Assembly: GCA_014377535.1 (NCBI GenBank)
Contig: JACMPK010000086.1
Coordinates: 1-57,047, forward strand
From: Gemmatimonadaceae bacterium
GTDB taxonomy: Bacteria; Gemmatimonadota; Gemmatimonadetes; Gemmatimonadales; Gemmatimonadaceae
Length of the DNA stretch: 57,047 nucleotides
Direction of reading: 5' to 3'
Numbering within the stretch: the stretch's first letter is position 1; each line of letters starts with the position of its first letter. The translations under genes were made by a program, and so were the position numbers. Below the pieces are notes generated by a model that was not told where the DNA came from, did no database searches, and was given only the letters and a program-made list of their open reading frames with translations. This document shows, piece by piece, positions 44,619-55,822 of the stretch.

Positions 44619-46177
44619 GGCAGCATCGGCTGTGAGTTGACAGGCGCGAGTGCCTGCATCGGTGTCGGAGCGGCCACGGCACGCGCCGGGGACATCGGCA
44701 TGGTGCTCGCCCGGGCCCACCGCACGGCTGGCGAGGGATACACACCAAGGAAGAGCAGCAACACAGCGGCCACGGCGACGACACCGCCGGTCAGGCGGGC
44801 ATCGACACCGCGCGACGGCAGCGCGTCATCCGCCGGCGGCTTCATGAACATCGTCGTGATCACGCCCAGGTAATACCCCGCCGAAACGACGCTTGCGAGC
44901 ACGAAGATCACGGCCAGCTTGATCTGCGGCGTCGGCGAGTTGAGCGCAGCGCGAAGTATGTACCATTTTGCGAAGAATCCCATGCCGCCAGCAACCGGGA
45001 AGCCGAGAAGCGACAGCATGAAAACGGCCATCGCGGTCGCCAGCGCCGGACGTGTGCGTGCAAGGCCGGCCAGGTCCGTCAGGCGCGTGCGCTTCTCGAT
45101 GCCACCGGAGACGATGCTCAGCACGCAGTACGACCCGATCGTCGCCAGCGTGTACGCCAGCGAGTAAAAGACGAGCGAGGCCACACCGTCGGCCGAGCGA
45201 CTCGTGATTGCCACCAGCAGGTAGCCGGCATGTGCGATGCTGGAGTAGGCGAGCATGCGCTTGACGTTCTGCTGCGCCAGCGCCAGCACGTTGCCGACGA
45301 CCATCGTCACCGCGGCAAGCACCCATGCCGCGTAGTGCCACGACGCGTATGCGGGTCCGAGCCCGTCGAGCAGCAGCCGTGCGAACGCGGCGAACGCTGC
45401 GGTCTTCACGCCGGCCGCCATGAATGCAGTGTACGGTGTCGGCGCACCTTCGTACACATCCGGCGTCCACATGTGAAACGGAACGGCCGCGACCTTGAAC
45501 GAGAAGCCCACGAAGAGCAGTGCCAGTCCGCCCACCAGCAACGGATCCGTGCCGAGAGTGCGCGACTCGATGACCGCGGCCATCTGTGTGAGGTTCGTCG
45601 TGCCGGTCGCGCCGTACACCAGCGCCATGCCGTACAGCAGGAAGCCAGTCGAGAATGCGCCGAGCAAAAAGTATTTCAGCGCGGCTTCGGCAGAGCCTGC
45701 CCGGCTGCGATCAAGCCCGGTGAGCACGTAGATCGCGAGCGACATGAGCTCGATGCCGAGAAAGATCAGCATCAGGTCGCGCGAGCCGACGAGCAGCAGC
45801 ATGCCGGTCGCCGAGAATAGCACCAGTGCCGGCGGTTCCGGTGCAGAAAGCGCGGCACCTTCGTTGTACTCCATCGCCATCACCAGCGACCCCAGCACAC
45901 CAAGCAGGATGACCGCGACGGACGCCCAGCGGAATCCGTCCCACGCCAGCGGCCCGCTTGCCGCACCAAGGGGCGCCGCCTGATTCGCGAGCATCGCAGC
46001 GGCGGCCGCCGTAGCGAGCGTCACCACGATGGCAAGCAGGTGAGCACGCCGTGTACTGACGACGCCTTCCGGCGCGAAAACACCGTAGAGCAGCACAAAC
46101 ATCGCGCCAACCGACAACATGATTTCCGGCAACAGCAGGGTGCCAAGATCGAGGCTGGCAGCTCTCAGGCCGTTCAC
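44615..46177 (-). CDS. nuoN: NADH-quinone oxidoreductase subunit N
   Basis: 520 residues with about 14 membrane helices, antiporter-like. GTG 46177 has GGAGGTG seven bases upstream and overlaps the nuoM stop (GTGA). Conserved proton-path residues sit in FLGIELMSLAIYVL (Glu), RAGSAEAALKYFLLGAF (Lys) and FSFKVAAVPFHMWTPDVYEG (Lys). It is one of three pumping subunits of complex I. Its last residues are a low-complexity Ala/Pro tail. Confidence 0.95.
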   Translation of the reverse strand: MNGLRAASLDLGTLLLPEIMLSVGAMFVLLYGVFAPEGVVSTRRAHLLAIVVTLATAAAAAMLANQAAPLGAASGPLAWDGFRWASVAVILLGVLGSLVMAMEYNEGAALSAPEPPALVLFSATGMLLLVGSRDLMLIFLGIELMSLAIYVLTGLDRSRAGSAEAALKYFLLGAFSTGFLLYGMALVYGATGTTNLTQMAAVIESRTLGTDPLLVGGLALLFVGFSFKVAAVPFHMWTPDVYEGAPTPYTAFMAAGVKTAAFAAFARLLLDGLGPAYASWHYAAWVLAAVTMVVGNVLALAQQNVKRMLAYSSIAHAGYLLVAITSRSADGVASLVFYSLAYTLATIGSYCVLSIVSGGIEKRTRLTDLAGLARTRPALATAMAVFMLSLLGFPVAGGMGFFAKWYILRAALNSPTPQIKLAVIFVLASVVSAGYYLGVITTMFMKPPADDALPSRGVDARLTGGVVAVAAVLLLFLGVYPSPAVRWARASTMPMSPARAVAAPTPMQALAPVNSQPMLP

Positions 46178-47721
46178 GGCTGCACCTCCGCATCGACTGC
46201 GGCAGTGGGCGTCATCAACGACGATAAGGTCACGCGGTTCGCGAGTGATGTCACGGACTCGTTCATTCGGTTCAGCACCGGCGACGGCGCCAGACCAAGA
46301 CCAATGATTGCGACCACGAAGCAGCCCATGACGGCCGCCTCGGAGCGCGTAAGATCCGTTACGTTGCCCGCCGTCTCGGCTGACGGACCAAACAGCATGC
46401 GCTGCACGGACCATAGCAGGTAAGCCGCCGCCAGAATCACGCTGATGGTGGCACACAGCACGAGCATCGGAAACCGGCTGAACGAACCGATCAGGACGAG
46501 GAACTCGCCCACGAACCCGTTCGTGCCGGGCAGTCCGGCATTCGCAAGCGCGAAGAGTACCACGACGGCGCCGAGCATCGGCATCTGCCTCGCGAGGCCG
46601 CCCAGGGCGTGAAAACGGTCATCACCCACGCGCTTCTTCAGGAAGCCGAGCGCCAGGAACATGCCGCCGGTCGTGATGCCGGCATTCAACATCACGAGCA
46701 TGGCGCCGTTCAACGATTCCGGCGTGAACGCACTGATGCCAAGCACCACGAAACCAAGGTGCGCGATGGATGCATACGAGATCACGCGCCGGAAGTCGGG
46801 CTGCGCGAGCGCGACGAGTGACCCGTACAGCACGGCGATGACGCCAAGCGTCGCGAGGACCAGTCGCGTGGTCGGATGAAGCGCCGCAGTCGGGAACAGC
46901 GGATACGCAATCACAAGCAGCCCGTATGTCCCGACCTTGATGCCCAGCGCAACGGCCGCCAGCGGCGGGCCTTCACTCTGCGCGTCGGGCAGCCAGGTAT
47001 GAAACGGGATCAGCGCACTCTTCACGAGGAAGGCGCTTGCAAATGCGCCGAAGCAGAAGAGCTGCGTGGTCACTGGCAGCGGACGGTTCGCGGCCATCTC
47101 GCGCAGCACGTCAAACGTGGTGCCTCCGGCCGCCGATGCAACGGTGACGATCGCGACCAGCATCAATAGCGATCCCACCATCGTGTAAATGAAGAACGTC
47201 GTCCCTGCCGCCGGCCCCTTGCCGGTTCCCCAGACACCAATCAGGAGGTAAAGCGGAACGAGCATCAACTCCCAGCACAGGTAAAACACCAGCAGGTCTG
47301 CGGCAAGGAAGATGCCGAGGATGCCCGCCGTCAGCAGCAGGATCTGCGCGTAGTACGAAGCAGCGCGGAGCGTGACACTTTCGCGATCCGTCGCGATCAC
47401 GCTGAGCAGCATCAGGAATGCCGTCAGCAGCACGAGCGGTAATGACAATCCGGTTGCGGCAAGCTGGAATCGTGCGCCGAAGTCCTCGATCCAGGGCACG
47501 TCGAATGTCGCCGTGCCCGATGGGACCATGAACCAGAGCGTCGTCGCGAGTGCTGCAGTGATTGCCAGCAGTCCGATCGTGACGTTTCGCGCCAGGCCGG
47601 CATGCACGTCATCGGCGCTGCGCGGCAGAATCCACACGAGCAGGGAACCGATCAGCGGCACCATGAACAGTGCCAGCAGCACCCATGGCGCCACGCCACC
47701 TGTTCCAACGGCAGCAGTCAT
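46174..47721 (-). CDS. nuoM: NADH-quinone oxidoreductase subunit M
   Basis: 515 residues from ATG 47721 (ATGA overlap with nuoL), about 14 membrane helices. Key sites are FYLCWELMLVPLYLLIGVWG (the essential Glu), FLVKSALIPFHTWLPDAQSE (Lys) and ISYASIAHLGFVVLGI. It pumps protons in complex I. Upstream in-frame sequence to 48180 is the shadow of nuoL. Confidence 0.96.
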   Translation of the reverse strand: MTAAVGTGGVAPWVLLALFMVPLIGSLLVWILPRSADDVHAGLARNVTIGLLAITAALATTLWFMVPSGTATFDVPWIEDFGARFQLAATGLSLPLVLLTAFLMLLSVIATDRESVTLRAASYYAQILLLTAGILGIFLAADLLVFYLCWELMLVPLYLLIGVWGTGKGPAAGTTFFIYTMVGSLLMLVAIVTVASAAGGTTFDVLREMAANRPLPVTTQLFCFGAFASAFLVKSALIPFHTWLPDAQSEGPPLAAVALGIKVGTYGLLVIAYPLFPTAALHPTTRLVLATLGVIAVLYGSLVALAQPDFRRVISYASIAHLGFVVLGISAFTPESLNGAMLVMLNAGITTGGMFLALGFLKKRVGDDRFHALGGLARQMPMLGAVVVLFALANAGLPGTNGFVGEFLVLIGSFSRFPMLVLCATISVILAAAYLLWSVQRMLFGPSAETAGNVTDLTRSEAAVMGCFVVAIIGLGLAPSPVLNRMNESVTSLANRVTLSSLMTPTAAVDAEVQP

Positions 47722-49781
47722 CGGCCAACTCCAAGCGCAAACATGCCGATCAAGCCAACTGTGCCGAGCACGATGGCCCAGACGTAGCTGCCCGCGAAGC
47801 CGACCTGCGCGCGTGATGCGAACGCCGAGATCACGCGGAATGTCTGTGCACTGCCCTGAACGAGCAGGCCGTTGATGACGCCCAGGTCGAGCCCGCGCCA
47901 GAGCACCTTGCGCGAGACGGCCACAACCGGCTCCGTGATGCCACGACGGATTGCCGTGTCCACGAAGTAGTCGTTCGCAAGCACCAACCCAATGCCATGT
48001 TCTGCCGGAGCGGCGTCCTTGGTGGTGAGTGCTTGCGGCTTGAGCAGCACGAACGCGACGGCGATGCCCGCGATGGCCACGGCCACCGCGATGCCGATGA
48101 GCAGGTATTCCGTCTCGTGTGCCAGCGTGCCGGTGCCGGTGAGCAACGTCGCGGCACGCCCGGTGATCGGCTCGAGCCATGCCGCCAGCGCACCGGTGCG
48201 ACCCAGCGGCAGCACGGTTGGGAGCTGCAGCCAGCCGCCGACGAGCGTCAGCGCGCCCAGCACGACGAGCGGACCACGCAGAACCCAGGGTGCATCATGC
48301 ACCTTGGTCTCGACATCGGCTCCGGAGCGAAACTGGCCATGGAAGGCATAGCGCATCAATCGCGTCATGTAGATCGCGGTGACAAATGCCGTGATGACAC
48401 CGACACCATACGCGAACCAGAGCACGAGCCGACCGGGCACGGGGCCAAGTGACGCTTCCGCCAGCGGCGATTCGAGCGCGCGCTCGGCGAGTGCGCTGAG
48501 GATTGCGTCCTTCGAGAAGAAGCCGGCGAGCGGCGGGATACCCGCGATCGCGAGTGTGGCAATCCACATCAACGCACCGGTGACCGGCATGCGTCGCAGC
48601 AGGCCGCCCATGTTGCGCATATCCTGCGCGTCGTCGTGGCGGTGCGTGGCGTGCAGCGCATGGTGCATGCTGTGGATCACTGCACCGGCGCCAAGGAACA
48701 ACAGCGCCTTGAAAAACGCATGTGTCACAAGGTGGAACATCGCCGCGGTGTACGCGCCCGCGCCTGCCGCCATGAACATGTAGCCGAGCTGCGACACGGT
48801 GGAATACGCGAGCACCTTCTTGATATCCCACTGCTTCAGTCCGACCATGGCCGACCAGATGGCCGTCAGCGCGCCGACCAGCACGATCACGAGACACGCG
48901 ACCGGCGCCGCCGAGAACAGCGCGGCATTGCGCACGATGAGGTAGATGCCCGCAGTGACCATCGTAGCGGCGTGGATCAGCGCTGACACCGGTGTCGGGC
49001 CGGCCATGGCGTCCGGTAGCCACACGTACAGCGGCAACTGCGCGCTCTTGCCGGCGCAGCCGAGAAACATGAACAGGCAGATGCCTGTGACCAGCGGCGT
49101 CGACAGCGTCGCGTGATCACGCGCGATCGTCGCGAAATCCAGCGTGCCCATGTTCACGAAGATGATGAACATCGCGAGCAGCAGGCCGAAGTCACCGATG
49201 CGATTCACGACGAACGCCTTCTTGCCTGCCGCGGCATTCGCGGTGTCGCCGAACCAGAATCCGATCAGCAGGTACGAAGCGAGGCCCACGCCTTCCCAGC
49301 CGATGAACAGCACTGGCAGGTTCGCGCCCATCACCAGCATCAGCATGAAGCCGACGAACAGGTTCAGGTAAGCGAAGTACCGTGCGAAGCCCGCGTCGTC
49401 AGCCATGTAGCCAACGCTGTAAATGTGAATCAGCGAGCCCACGCCGGTGATGACCAGCATCATCAGCACGCTGAGCTGATCAACGCTGAGCGCCCAGTCG
49501 ACATGGAACGAGCCCGCGCCTATCCACTCGCCAAGCGACGACGTGACGGCGTTCCCCGTGCCGGCGACCTGCGTGGCGAGCCAGATGCTCATCGCGAACG
49601 CGAGCACCATGACGCCGACGCCGACCGCGCTCACTGTCAGGCGGCGCGAGGCTGGTGTGGTACCGTCAGTTCCGCCGCGCCAGGCAGGCAGCAGCGAGAA
49701 CAGGCCGTTCACCACGAAGCCGATGAACGGCAGCAGCGGGACGAGCCAGATGACCTGCGAAGCGGACGTGGAAGAAAGCAT
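47718..49781 (-). CDS. nuoL: NADH-quinone oxidoreductase subunit L
   Basis: 687 residues, about 16 membrane helices with the long lateral helix at the C-terminal side. FIGWEGVGLASYLLIGFW near 152-169, KSAQLPLYVWLPDAMAGPTPVSALIHAATM near the middle, and the shared AYSTVSQLGYMF are visible. It is the most distal pumping subunit. It begins 24 bases after nuoK without a clear ribosome site. Confidence 0.96.
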   Translation of the reverse strand: MLSSTSASQVIWLVPLLPFIGFVVNGLFSLLPAWRGGTDGTTPASRRLTVSAVGVGVMVLAFAMSIWLATQVAGTGNAVTSSLGEWIGAGSFHVDWALSVDQLSVLMMLVITGVGSLIHIYSVGYMADDAGFARYFAYLNLFVGFMLMLVMGANLPVLFIGWEGVGLASYLLIGFWFGDTANAAAGKKAFVVNRIGDFGLLLAMFIIFVNMGTLDFATIARDHATLSTPLVTGICLFMFLGCAGKSAQLPLYVWLPDAMAGPTPVSALIHAATMVTAGIYLIVRNAALFSAAPVACLVIVLVGALTAIWSAMVGLKQWDIKKVLAYSTVSQLGYMFMAAGAGAYTAAMFHLVTHAFFKALLFLGAGAVIHSMHHALHATHRHDDAQDMRNMGGLLRRMPVTGALMWIATLAIAGIPPLAGFFSKDAILSALAERALESPLAEASLGPVPGRLVLWFAYGVGVITAFVTAIYMTRLMRYAFHGQFRSGADVETKVHDAPWVLRGPLVVLGALTLVGGWLQLPTVLPLGRTGALAAWLEPITGRAATLLTGTGTLAHETEYLLIGIAVAVAIAGIAVAFVLLKPQALTTKDAAPAEHGIGLVLANDYFVDTAIRRGITEPVVAVSRKVLWRGLDLGVINGLLVQGSAQTFRVISAFASRAQVGFAGSYVWAIVLGTVGLIGMFALGVGR

Positions 49782-49805
49782 GCGTGGGGAGTCGCGAGAC
49801 GACGC

Positions 49806-50099
49806 CTAGCCTCGAAGGAGTCGGATACGGCCCAGATCGACCGTGCGATAATGCCGGAACACACTGATCACGATCGCGAGCCCGACCGCCGCCTCGGCTG
49901 CAGCCACGGTCATCACGAACAACACGAAGACCTGCCCTGACACACCGTGCAGGCGTGCCAGGGCGATGAATGACAGGTTCACGGCATTCAACATCAGCTC
50001 GACGCACATGAACAAAATCAATGCGTTGCGCCGCGTAAGCACACCGAGCACGCCGATGCTGAACAGAATGGCCGAGACGTAGAGCGCCTCGCGAATCAT
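49806..50099 (-). CDS. nuoK: NADH-quinone oxidoreductase subunit K
   Basis: 97 residues, three membrane helices. The conserved membrane Glu is in [14 protein letters not shown] and a second in [12 protein letters not shown]. It forms part of the proton channel with NuoJ and NuoA. ATG 50099 overlaps the nuoJ stop (ATGA). Confidence 0.96.
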   Translation of the reverse strand: MIREALYVSAILFSIGVLGVLTRRNALILFMCVELMLNAVNLSFIALARLHGVSGQVFVLFVMTVAAAEAAVGLAIVISVFRHYRTVDLGRIRLLRG

Positions 50100-50620
50100 G
50101 TGCGCGCCTCGCCTGCGACCTTGCCGCGCTTGGCCAAAACCACAGCCCCAATCACCGCGACGAGCAGTAGCACCGACGTCACCTCGAATGCCACGAGGTT
50201 CTCGGTGAAAAGCGAGTTGGCCATCGGAGCCATCGCGTCATTGTCCACTGGCTGCAGCACGCTGTCGTTCAGCGGCTGCGACCGGATGACGTACAGCAGT
50301 TCGGCCGCCAGCACGCCGCCGAGCAGCGACGATGCCGCCGCCGCGCCCATGCTCCGACGCTCCTGCACGTCGTTCTCGCCGAGGTTCAGCAGCATGACGA
50401 CGAAGACGAACACCACCATGATCGCGCCGGCATACACCAACACCTGCGCCGCACCGAGGAAATGCGCACCCAGCATCACGTACAGCGCTGCCAGCGCGAA
50501 CATCACATTCACGAGCCAGAGTGCTGCCGCGACGGGATTCCGACGCGTGACCATCGCCAGCGCGGCGACGATTGCGAGTGCCGAGAAAAGCCAGAAGTGT
50601 ACGGTGTAGAACGTACCCAC
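50096..50620 (-). CDS. nuoJ: NADH-quinone oxidoreductase subunit J
   Basis: 174 residues, five membrane helices. GTG 50620 shares one base with the nuoI stop (TAGTG). [20 protein letters not shown], with the pi-bulge Tyr/Gly, and MLLNLG are the family core. Membrane subunit of complex I. Confidence 0.94.
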   Translation of the reverse strand: MGTFYTVHFWLFSALAIVAALAMVTRRNPVAAALWLVNVMFALAALYVMLGAHFLGAAQVLVYAGAIMVVFVFVVMLLNLGENDVQERRSMGAAAASSLLGGVLAAELLYVIRSQPLNDSVLQPVDNDAMAPMANSLFTENLVAFEVTSVLLLVAVIGAVVLAKRGKVAGEART

Positions 50621-51116
50621 TATTCCCCGGCCGGATCGGCAGGATCCCACATCTCGCACACGGGATGCGTCTGCGACGTCAGGCGCTCGAGGTCATACAC
50701 GAAGCCATCACGCGTGTACTCGGCGTTCTCGTAATGGCGGCCAAGGTGAATCGCCTCCTCCGGGCAGACTTCCTGACAATAGCCGCAGAAGATGCACCGG
50801 AACTCGTCGATCTCGAACACCAATGGAAACCGGTTGCCCTGCTCATCCTCGCCTGGCACGAGCTTGATGCAGTTTGCGGGGCAGACGGTCGGGCAGAGCC
50901 CGCACGCGACGCACTTCGCCTTGCCATCCTCGTTCGTCAGCATGCGATGCGTGCCACGCCACCGCTTCGACAAGGCTTCCGTCTCTTCTGGATACTGTGT
51001 GGTGACCTTGTGCGGATCGACCAGGTGCTTGAACGTGTGTGCGAGTCCGGAGAGCGTGGCGCGCACATAGCTGACCTGCTCCACTGGCCGGTCCATCACC
51101 TTCACTCGGATCGCCA

Positions 51117-51117
<1 letters not shown>
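50620..51117 (-). CDS. nuoI: NADH-quinone oxidoreductase subunit I
   Basis: 165 residues with two ferredoxin-type 4Fe-4S motifs: C69-C72-C75-C79 (CVACGLCPTVCP) and C108-C111-C114-C118 (CIFCGYCQEVCP), clusters N6a and N6b. An amphipathic N-terminal helix docks it to the membrane arm. ATG 51117 is preceded by GGGGGA and shares one base with the nuoH stop. Confidence 0.96.
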
Positions 51118-52393
<1,276 letters not shown>

Positions 52394-52394
<1 letters not shown>

Positions 52395-53971
52395 CAGGCC
52401 GATGCCTCCACGAGCAACGGCAACGGTGCGCCCTGCAATCCCAGCGTGCGGTAGGTCATGCCCGTGAACGCGGGAAAAGTTGCCGCCATCACGGCGAAGA
52501 CATCGGCCGCGAGCGGCGGGAACGATCCAGCGCCCAGTGCCGTCGCGAGCTCACCGACCACGCGATAACTCGGGCGTGCCTGCGCCGGTGCGGCCTTGGC
52601 CTGCAGGAATCGCTGCACGCGACCACGCAGATTGGTGAATGTCCCGTCCTCTTCGGCGAAGTTACAGACCGGAAGCGCCGCGACCACGTGGGGCAGCAGC
52701 GATTCGTGGAGTACGGTGCCGATCACGACCACGCGAACGCCATCGGGGATCGTCGTCACCGAAGCAGCCGCGTCGGCCACGATCAACACGTCGCCTGCCG
52801 CAAGCGATGCCAGTGGCGCGTCAGACTCGGTGGACCCGAACAGTGCCGCACCGGTGTGGTTGGCGACACGCTCGGCACGCAGCGACAGGTCCGGCACGCC
52901 GGGCAGCGGTACCTCGTCTCCGCGCTCCATCGTCATCACGCTCGACGCCCCGACATGCACTGCGATGCGACTCAGCAGAAAGAGCGTCTCGTTTGACAGC
53001 GACGGCGATGCGAGCACGGTGACATGCGTGGCACCGCCGATCGCCGCCGCCGCTTGCTGCACCGCCTCGCTCCACGAGGCAGGCGTCAGGGCATTGGCCG
53101 TGCGGGCGACGGGATACTCGAGTCGATCACGACGGTTGATCCAGCGATAATTCATGCGACCTACGTCGCAGGCGAAGTGCTGGTTCACCGCGGCGTTCGG
53201 ACGGGGACGGATGCGCACCACGACGTTGTCGCGGGTCTCCAGCATCACATTGCAGCCCTGTGAACAGCTTGGGCAGACCGATGCCGCGCGATCTAGTTCC
53301 CAGGCGCGCGCGCGGTTCAAAAAATCCTTCGACAACAGGGCCCCGACCGGACAGAGGTCCACCACGTTGCCGGCCCACGCATGGGTGAGATCACGTCCCT
53401 CGAACTTGCCGATGTAGGCGCGGTCACCACGTTCGCTCACGTTCAGCACGGGGTCCTTCGCCATCACGTCCATGAAGCGCACGCATCGTGTGCACAGGAT
53501 GCAGCGGTTCGGCACGTAGAGCACGTCGCCCCCGAAATCTTCCATCGGGTTGAAGCGTTTCGGCTCCATGTAACGCGAATCCTTGCGGCCCTCGGCGAAC
53601 GTGTAGTCCTGCAATTCGCACTCGCCAGCCTGGTCGCAGATCGGGCAGTCGAGCGGATGGTTGATCAGCAGGAACTCCAGCACACCCTTGCGCGCCTCGC
53701 GCGCCTTGTCCGAGTGTACATGCACAACCTGCCCTTCACCAACGGACGTTGCACATGCCGGCGTCAACTTCGGAAATTTTTCCACTTCCACAAGGCACAT
53801 GCGGCAGACACCCGCCACTGGAAGTGACGGGTGGTAGCAGTAGTGCGGAATGAGCACGCCCGCCGTCTTCGCAGCCTCGATCAGGTTTGTGCCGGGCGGC
53901 ACGACCACGATGCGCCCTTCGATGGTCAGCGTGACCATGCCCGGATTCGCCGGCGCGACAGGTGCGGTCAT
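52394..53971 (-). CDS. nuoG: NADH-quinone oxidoreductase subunit G (short form)
   Basis: 525 residues, shorter than E. coli NuoG (~900) because the molybdopterin-like part is reduced. Cluster ligands: 2Fe-2S at C45, C56, C59, C73; N5 at H105, C109, C112, C118; N4 at C157, C160, C163, C207. A CX2CX3CX27C set at C233, C236, C240, C268 matches the N7 cluster site found in only some bacteria. It starts one base after nuoF. Confidence 0.93.
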
Positions 53972-53972
53972 G

Positions 53973-55298
53973 TCAGGCCGCCGCGGTCGTGAAGCTCGGC
54001 ACCATGACCGAGGACCGGTTCTTCGGAATCTTCGCTTCGAATTCGTGACGGAATTTTTTCAGGCCGCTCACGACCGGCGTCGCACACGAATCACTGAGAA
54101 CGCAAATCGTCTTGCCGGTCATGTTGTCGGCAATCTCGAGCAGCGTGTCGAGGTCTTTCATCGTGCCCTGCCCGTCGCGGATGCGCTCCAGGATCTTCGT
54201 CGTCCATGCAGTGCCCTCGCGGCACTGCGTGCACTGGGCACAGCTCTCGTGCGCGTAAAAGCGCGCGAGGCGCGCGATCTGTCGCACCATGTCCTGTGTG
54301 TCGTCAAAGCAGATCACGCCGCCGGAGCCGAGCAGCGAGCCTGCCGCCTGAATGCCTTCGTAGTCCATCACGGCGCCTTCGCACTCCTCGGGCGTCAGGA
54401 TCGGCACCGATGAACCACCCGGAATGATCGCCTTGAACGAGCGGCCTGGCGGTGGTCCGCCGCAGACGTCCCAGAGAAACTCCTTCATCGAGAAGCCCAT
54501 CCCGACCTCGTAGTTGCCCGGTCGCGCAACATTGCCGCAGACCGAGAACAGCTTCGTGCCGGTGCTCTTGGGGTTCGAGGGGCTCGACAGCGACTTATAC
54601 CAATCGGCTCCGTTGCGTAGCACGTGAATCGCCGCACAGACCGTTTCGACATTGTTGATCGTCGTCGGCTGCGCGAAGAGGCCCGCGACTGCCGGGAACG
54701 GCGGCTTGATGCGCGGATTGCCACGGCGTCCCTCGAGCGAATTCATGAGGGCAGTTTCCTCCCCGCAGATGTATGCGCCCGCACCCTTGTGCACATGCAC
54801 ATCCACACGCTTGCCGCTGCCCATGGCGTTGGCGCCCAGGATGCCGGCGGCATACGCCTCGCGCACGGCCTCGCGCACACGGGCGATCGGCTCCGTGTAT
54901 TCGCCCCGGATGTAGATGTAGGCGGTCTCCGCGTAGATGGCGTGCGCCGCGACCGCCGCACCCTCCACCAGCTGATGCGGCGTCCAGCGCATGATCTCGC
55001 GATCCTTGAACGTGCCCGGCTCCGACTCGTCAGCGTTGATGCACAGGTAATGCGTCTTGCCATCGGGCTTCATGAAGCTCCACTTCACGCCAGTCGGGAA
55101 GCCGGCACCACCGCGTCCCCGCAGACCTGAATCCTTGACGACGTTCTGCACGTCGACGGGATCGGTGGCGAGCGCCTGGCGCAGCACTTCGTAGCCACCG
55201 CGTGCCTGCCAGCCTGCCAGCGTACGCGCCTCGGCATCGCCGAAATACTTCGAGATGACGGGCGTCTCACGGCCATGGGACAGATGCGGATAGCCCAT
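53973..55298 (-). CDS. nuoF: NADH-quinone oxidoreductase subunit F
   Basis: 441 residues from ATG 55298, sharing one base with the nuoE stop. The FMN/NADH site is GLRGRGGAGFPTG at 58-70 with NADESEPGTFKDR further on. The N3 4Fe-4S ligands are C353, C356 and C359 in SCAQCTQCREG, with a fourth near C399. It accepts hydride from NADH. A TTG one codon upstream is in frame but unlikely. Confidence 0.96.
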   Translation of the reverse strand: MGYPHLSHGRETPVISKYFGDAEARTLAGWQARGGYEVLRQALATDPVDVQNVVKDSGLRGRGGAGFPTGVKWSFMKPDGKTHYLCINADESEPGTFKDREIMRWTPHQLVEGAAVAAHAIYAETAYIYIRGEYTEPIARVREAVREAYAAGILGANAMGSGKRVDVHVHKGAGAYICGEETALMNSLEGRRGNPRIKPPFPAVAGLFAQPTTINNVETVCAAIHVLRNGADWYKSLSSPSNPKSTGTKLFSVCGNVARPGNYEVGMGFSMKEFLWDVCGGPPPGRSFKAIIPGGSSVPILTPEECEGAVMDYEGIQAAGSLLGSGGVICFDDTQDMVRQIARLARFYAHESCAQCTQCREGTAWTTKILERIRDGQGTMKDLDTLLEIADNMTGKTICVLSDSCATPVVSGLKKFRHEFEAKIPKNRSSVMVPSFTTAAA

Positions 55299-55822
55299 CA
55301 ATCAAGTCCTGCCACAAGATCCTGCACGCTGTCCACTGACACACACTCGACGAGGGCATCGTTGACCATGACGGGCGTTGCAAAGCCGCACGCCCCGAGA
55401 CACTCCACTTCCACGACCGTGAAGCGGCCATCGGCCGACGTCACGCCCAATTCACCGCACTTCGTCTCGCGCAGAAACGCATTCACCACATCTTCGGCAC
55501 CGCAAACGTTGCACGGCGTCGTCGTGCAGACCTGCACGAAATGTTTCCCCACTGGATGCAGGTGGTACATCGTGTAAAACGTCACGACACCCTGCACGTA
55601 TGCGGGCGTGAGCTCCAGCACCGACGCCACTTCATTCATGCCTGCAGGACTCACCCAGCCACGGTCCTCCTGCAGCATCCAGAGCGCGGGAAGTAACGCC
55701 GCCATCTTCGTCGGGTAGCGCGTGAGCAGCTCATCCAGCTCGGTGCGGCGCGCCCCGACGAACACGGGCGCATGCGCCTCGTGCGCGTCCTGCCCGTCCG
55801 GCGCGATCGCATGGAGACTCAT
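55298..55822 (-). CDS. nuoE: NADH-quinone oxidoreductase subunit E
   Basis: 174 residues, thioredoxin-like 2Fe-2S protein. Cluster N1a ligands are C99 and C104 (CTTTPCNVCG) and C141 and C145 (CLGACG). YVQGVVTFYTMYHLHPVG near 75-92 is typical. ATG 55822 overlaps the nuoD stop (ATGA). Confidence 0.95.
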   Translation of the reverse strand: MSLHAIAPDGQDAHEAHAPVFVGARRTELDELLTRYPTKMAALLPALWMLQEDRGWVSPAGMNEVASVLELTPAYVQGVVTFYTMYHLHPVGKHFVQVCTTTPCNVCGAEDVVNAFLRETKCGELGVTSADGRFTVVEVECLGACGFATPVMVNDALVECVSVDSVQDLVAGLD

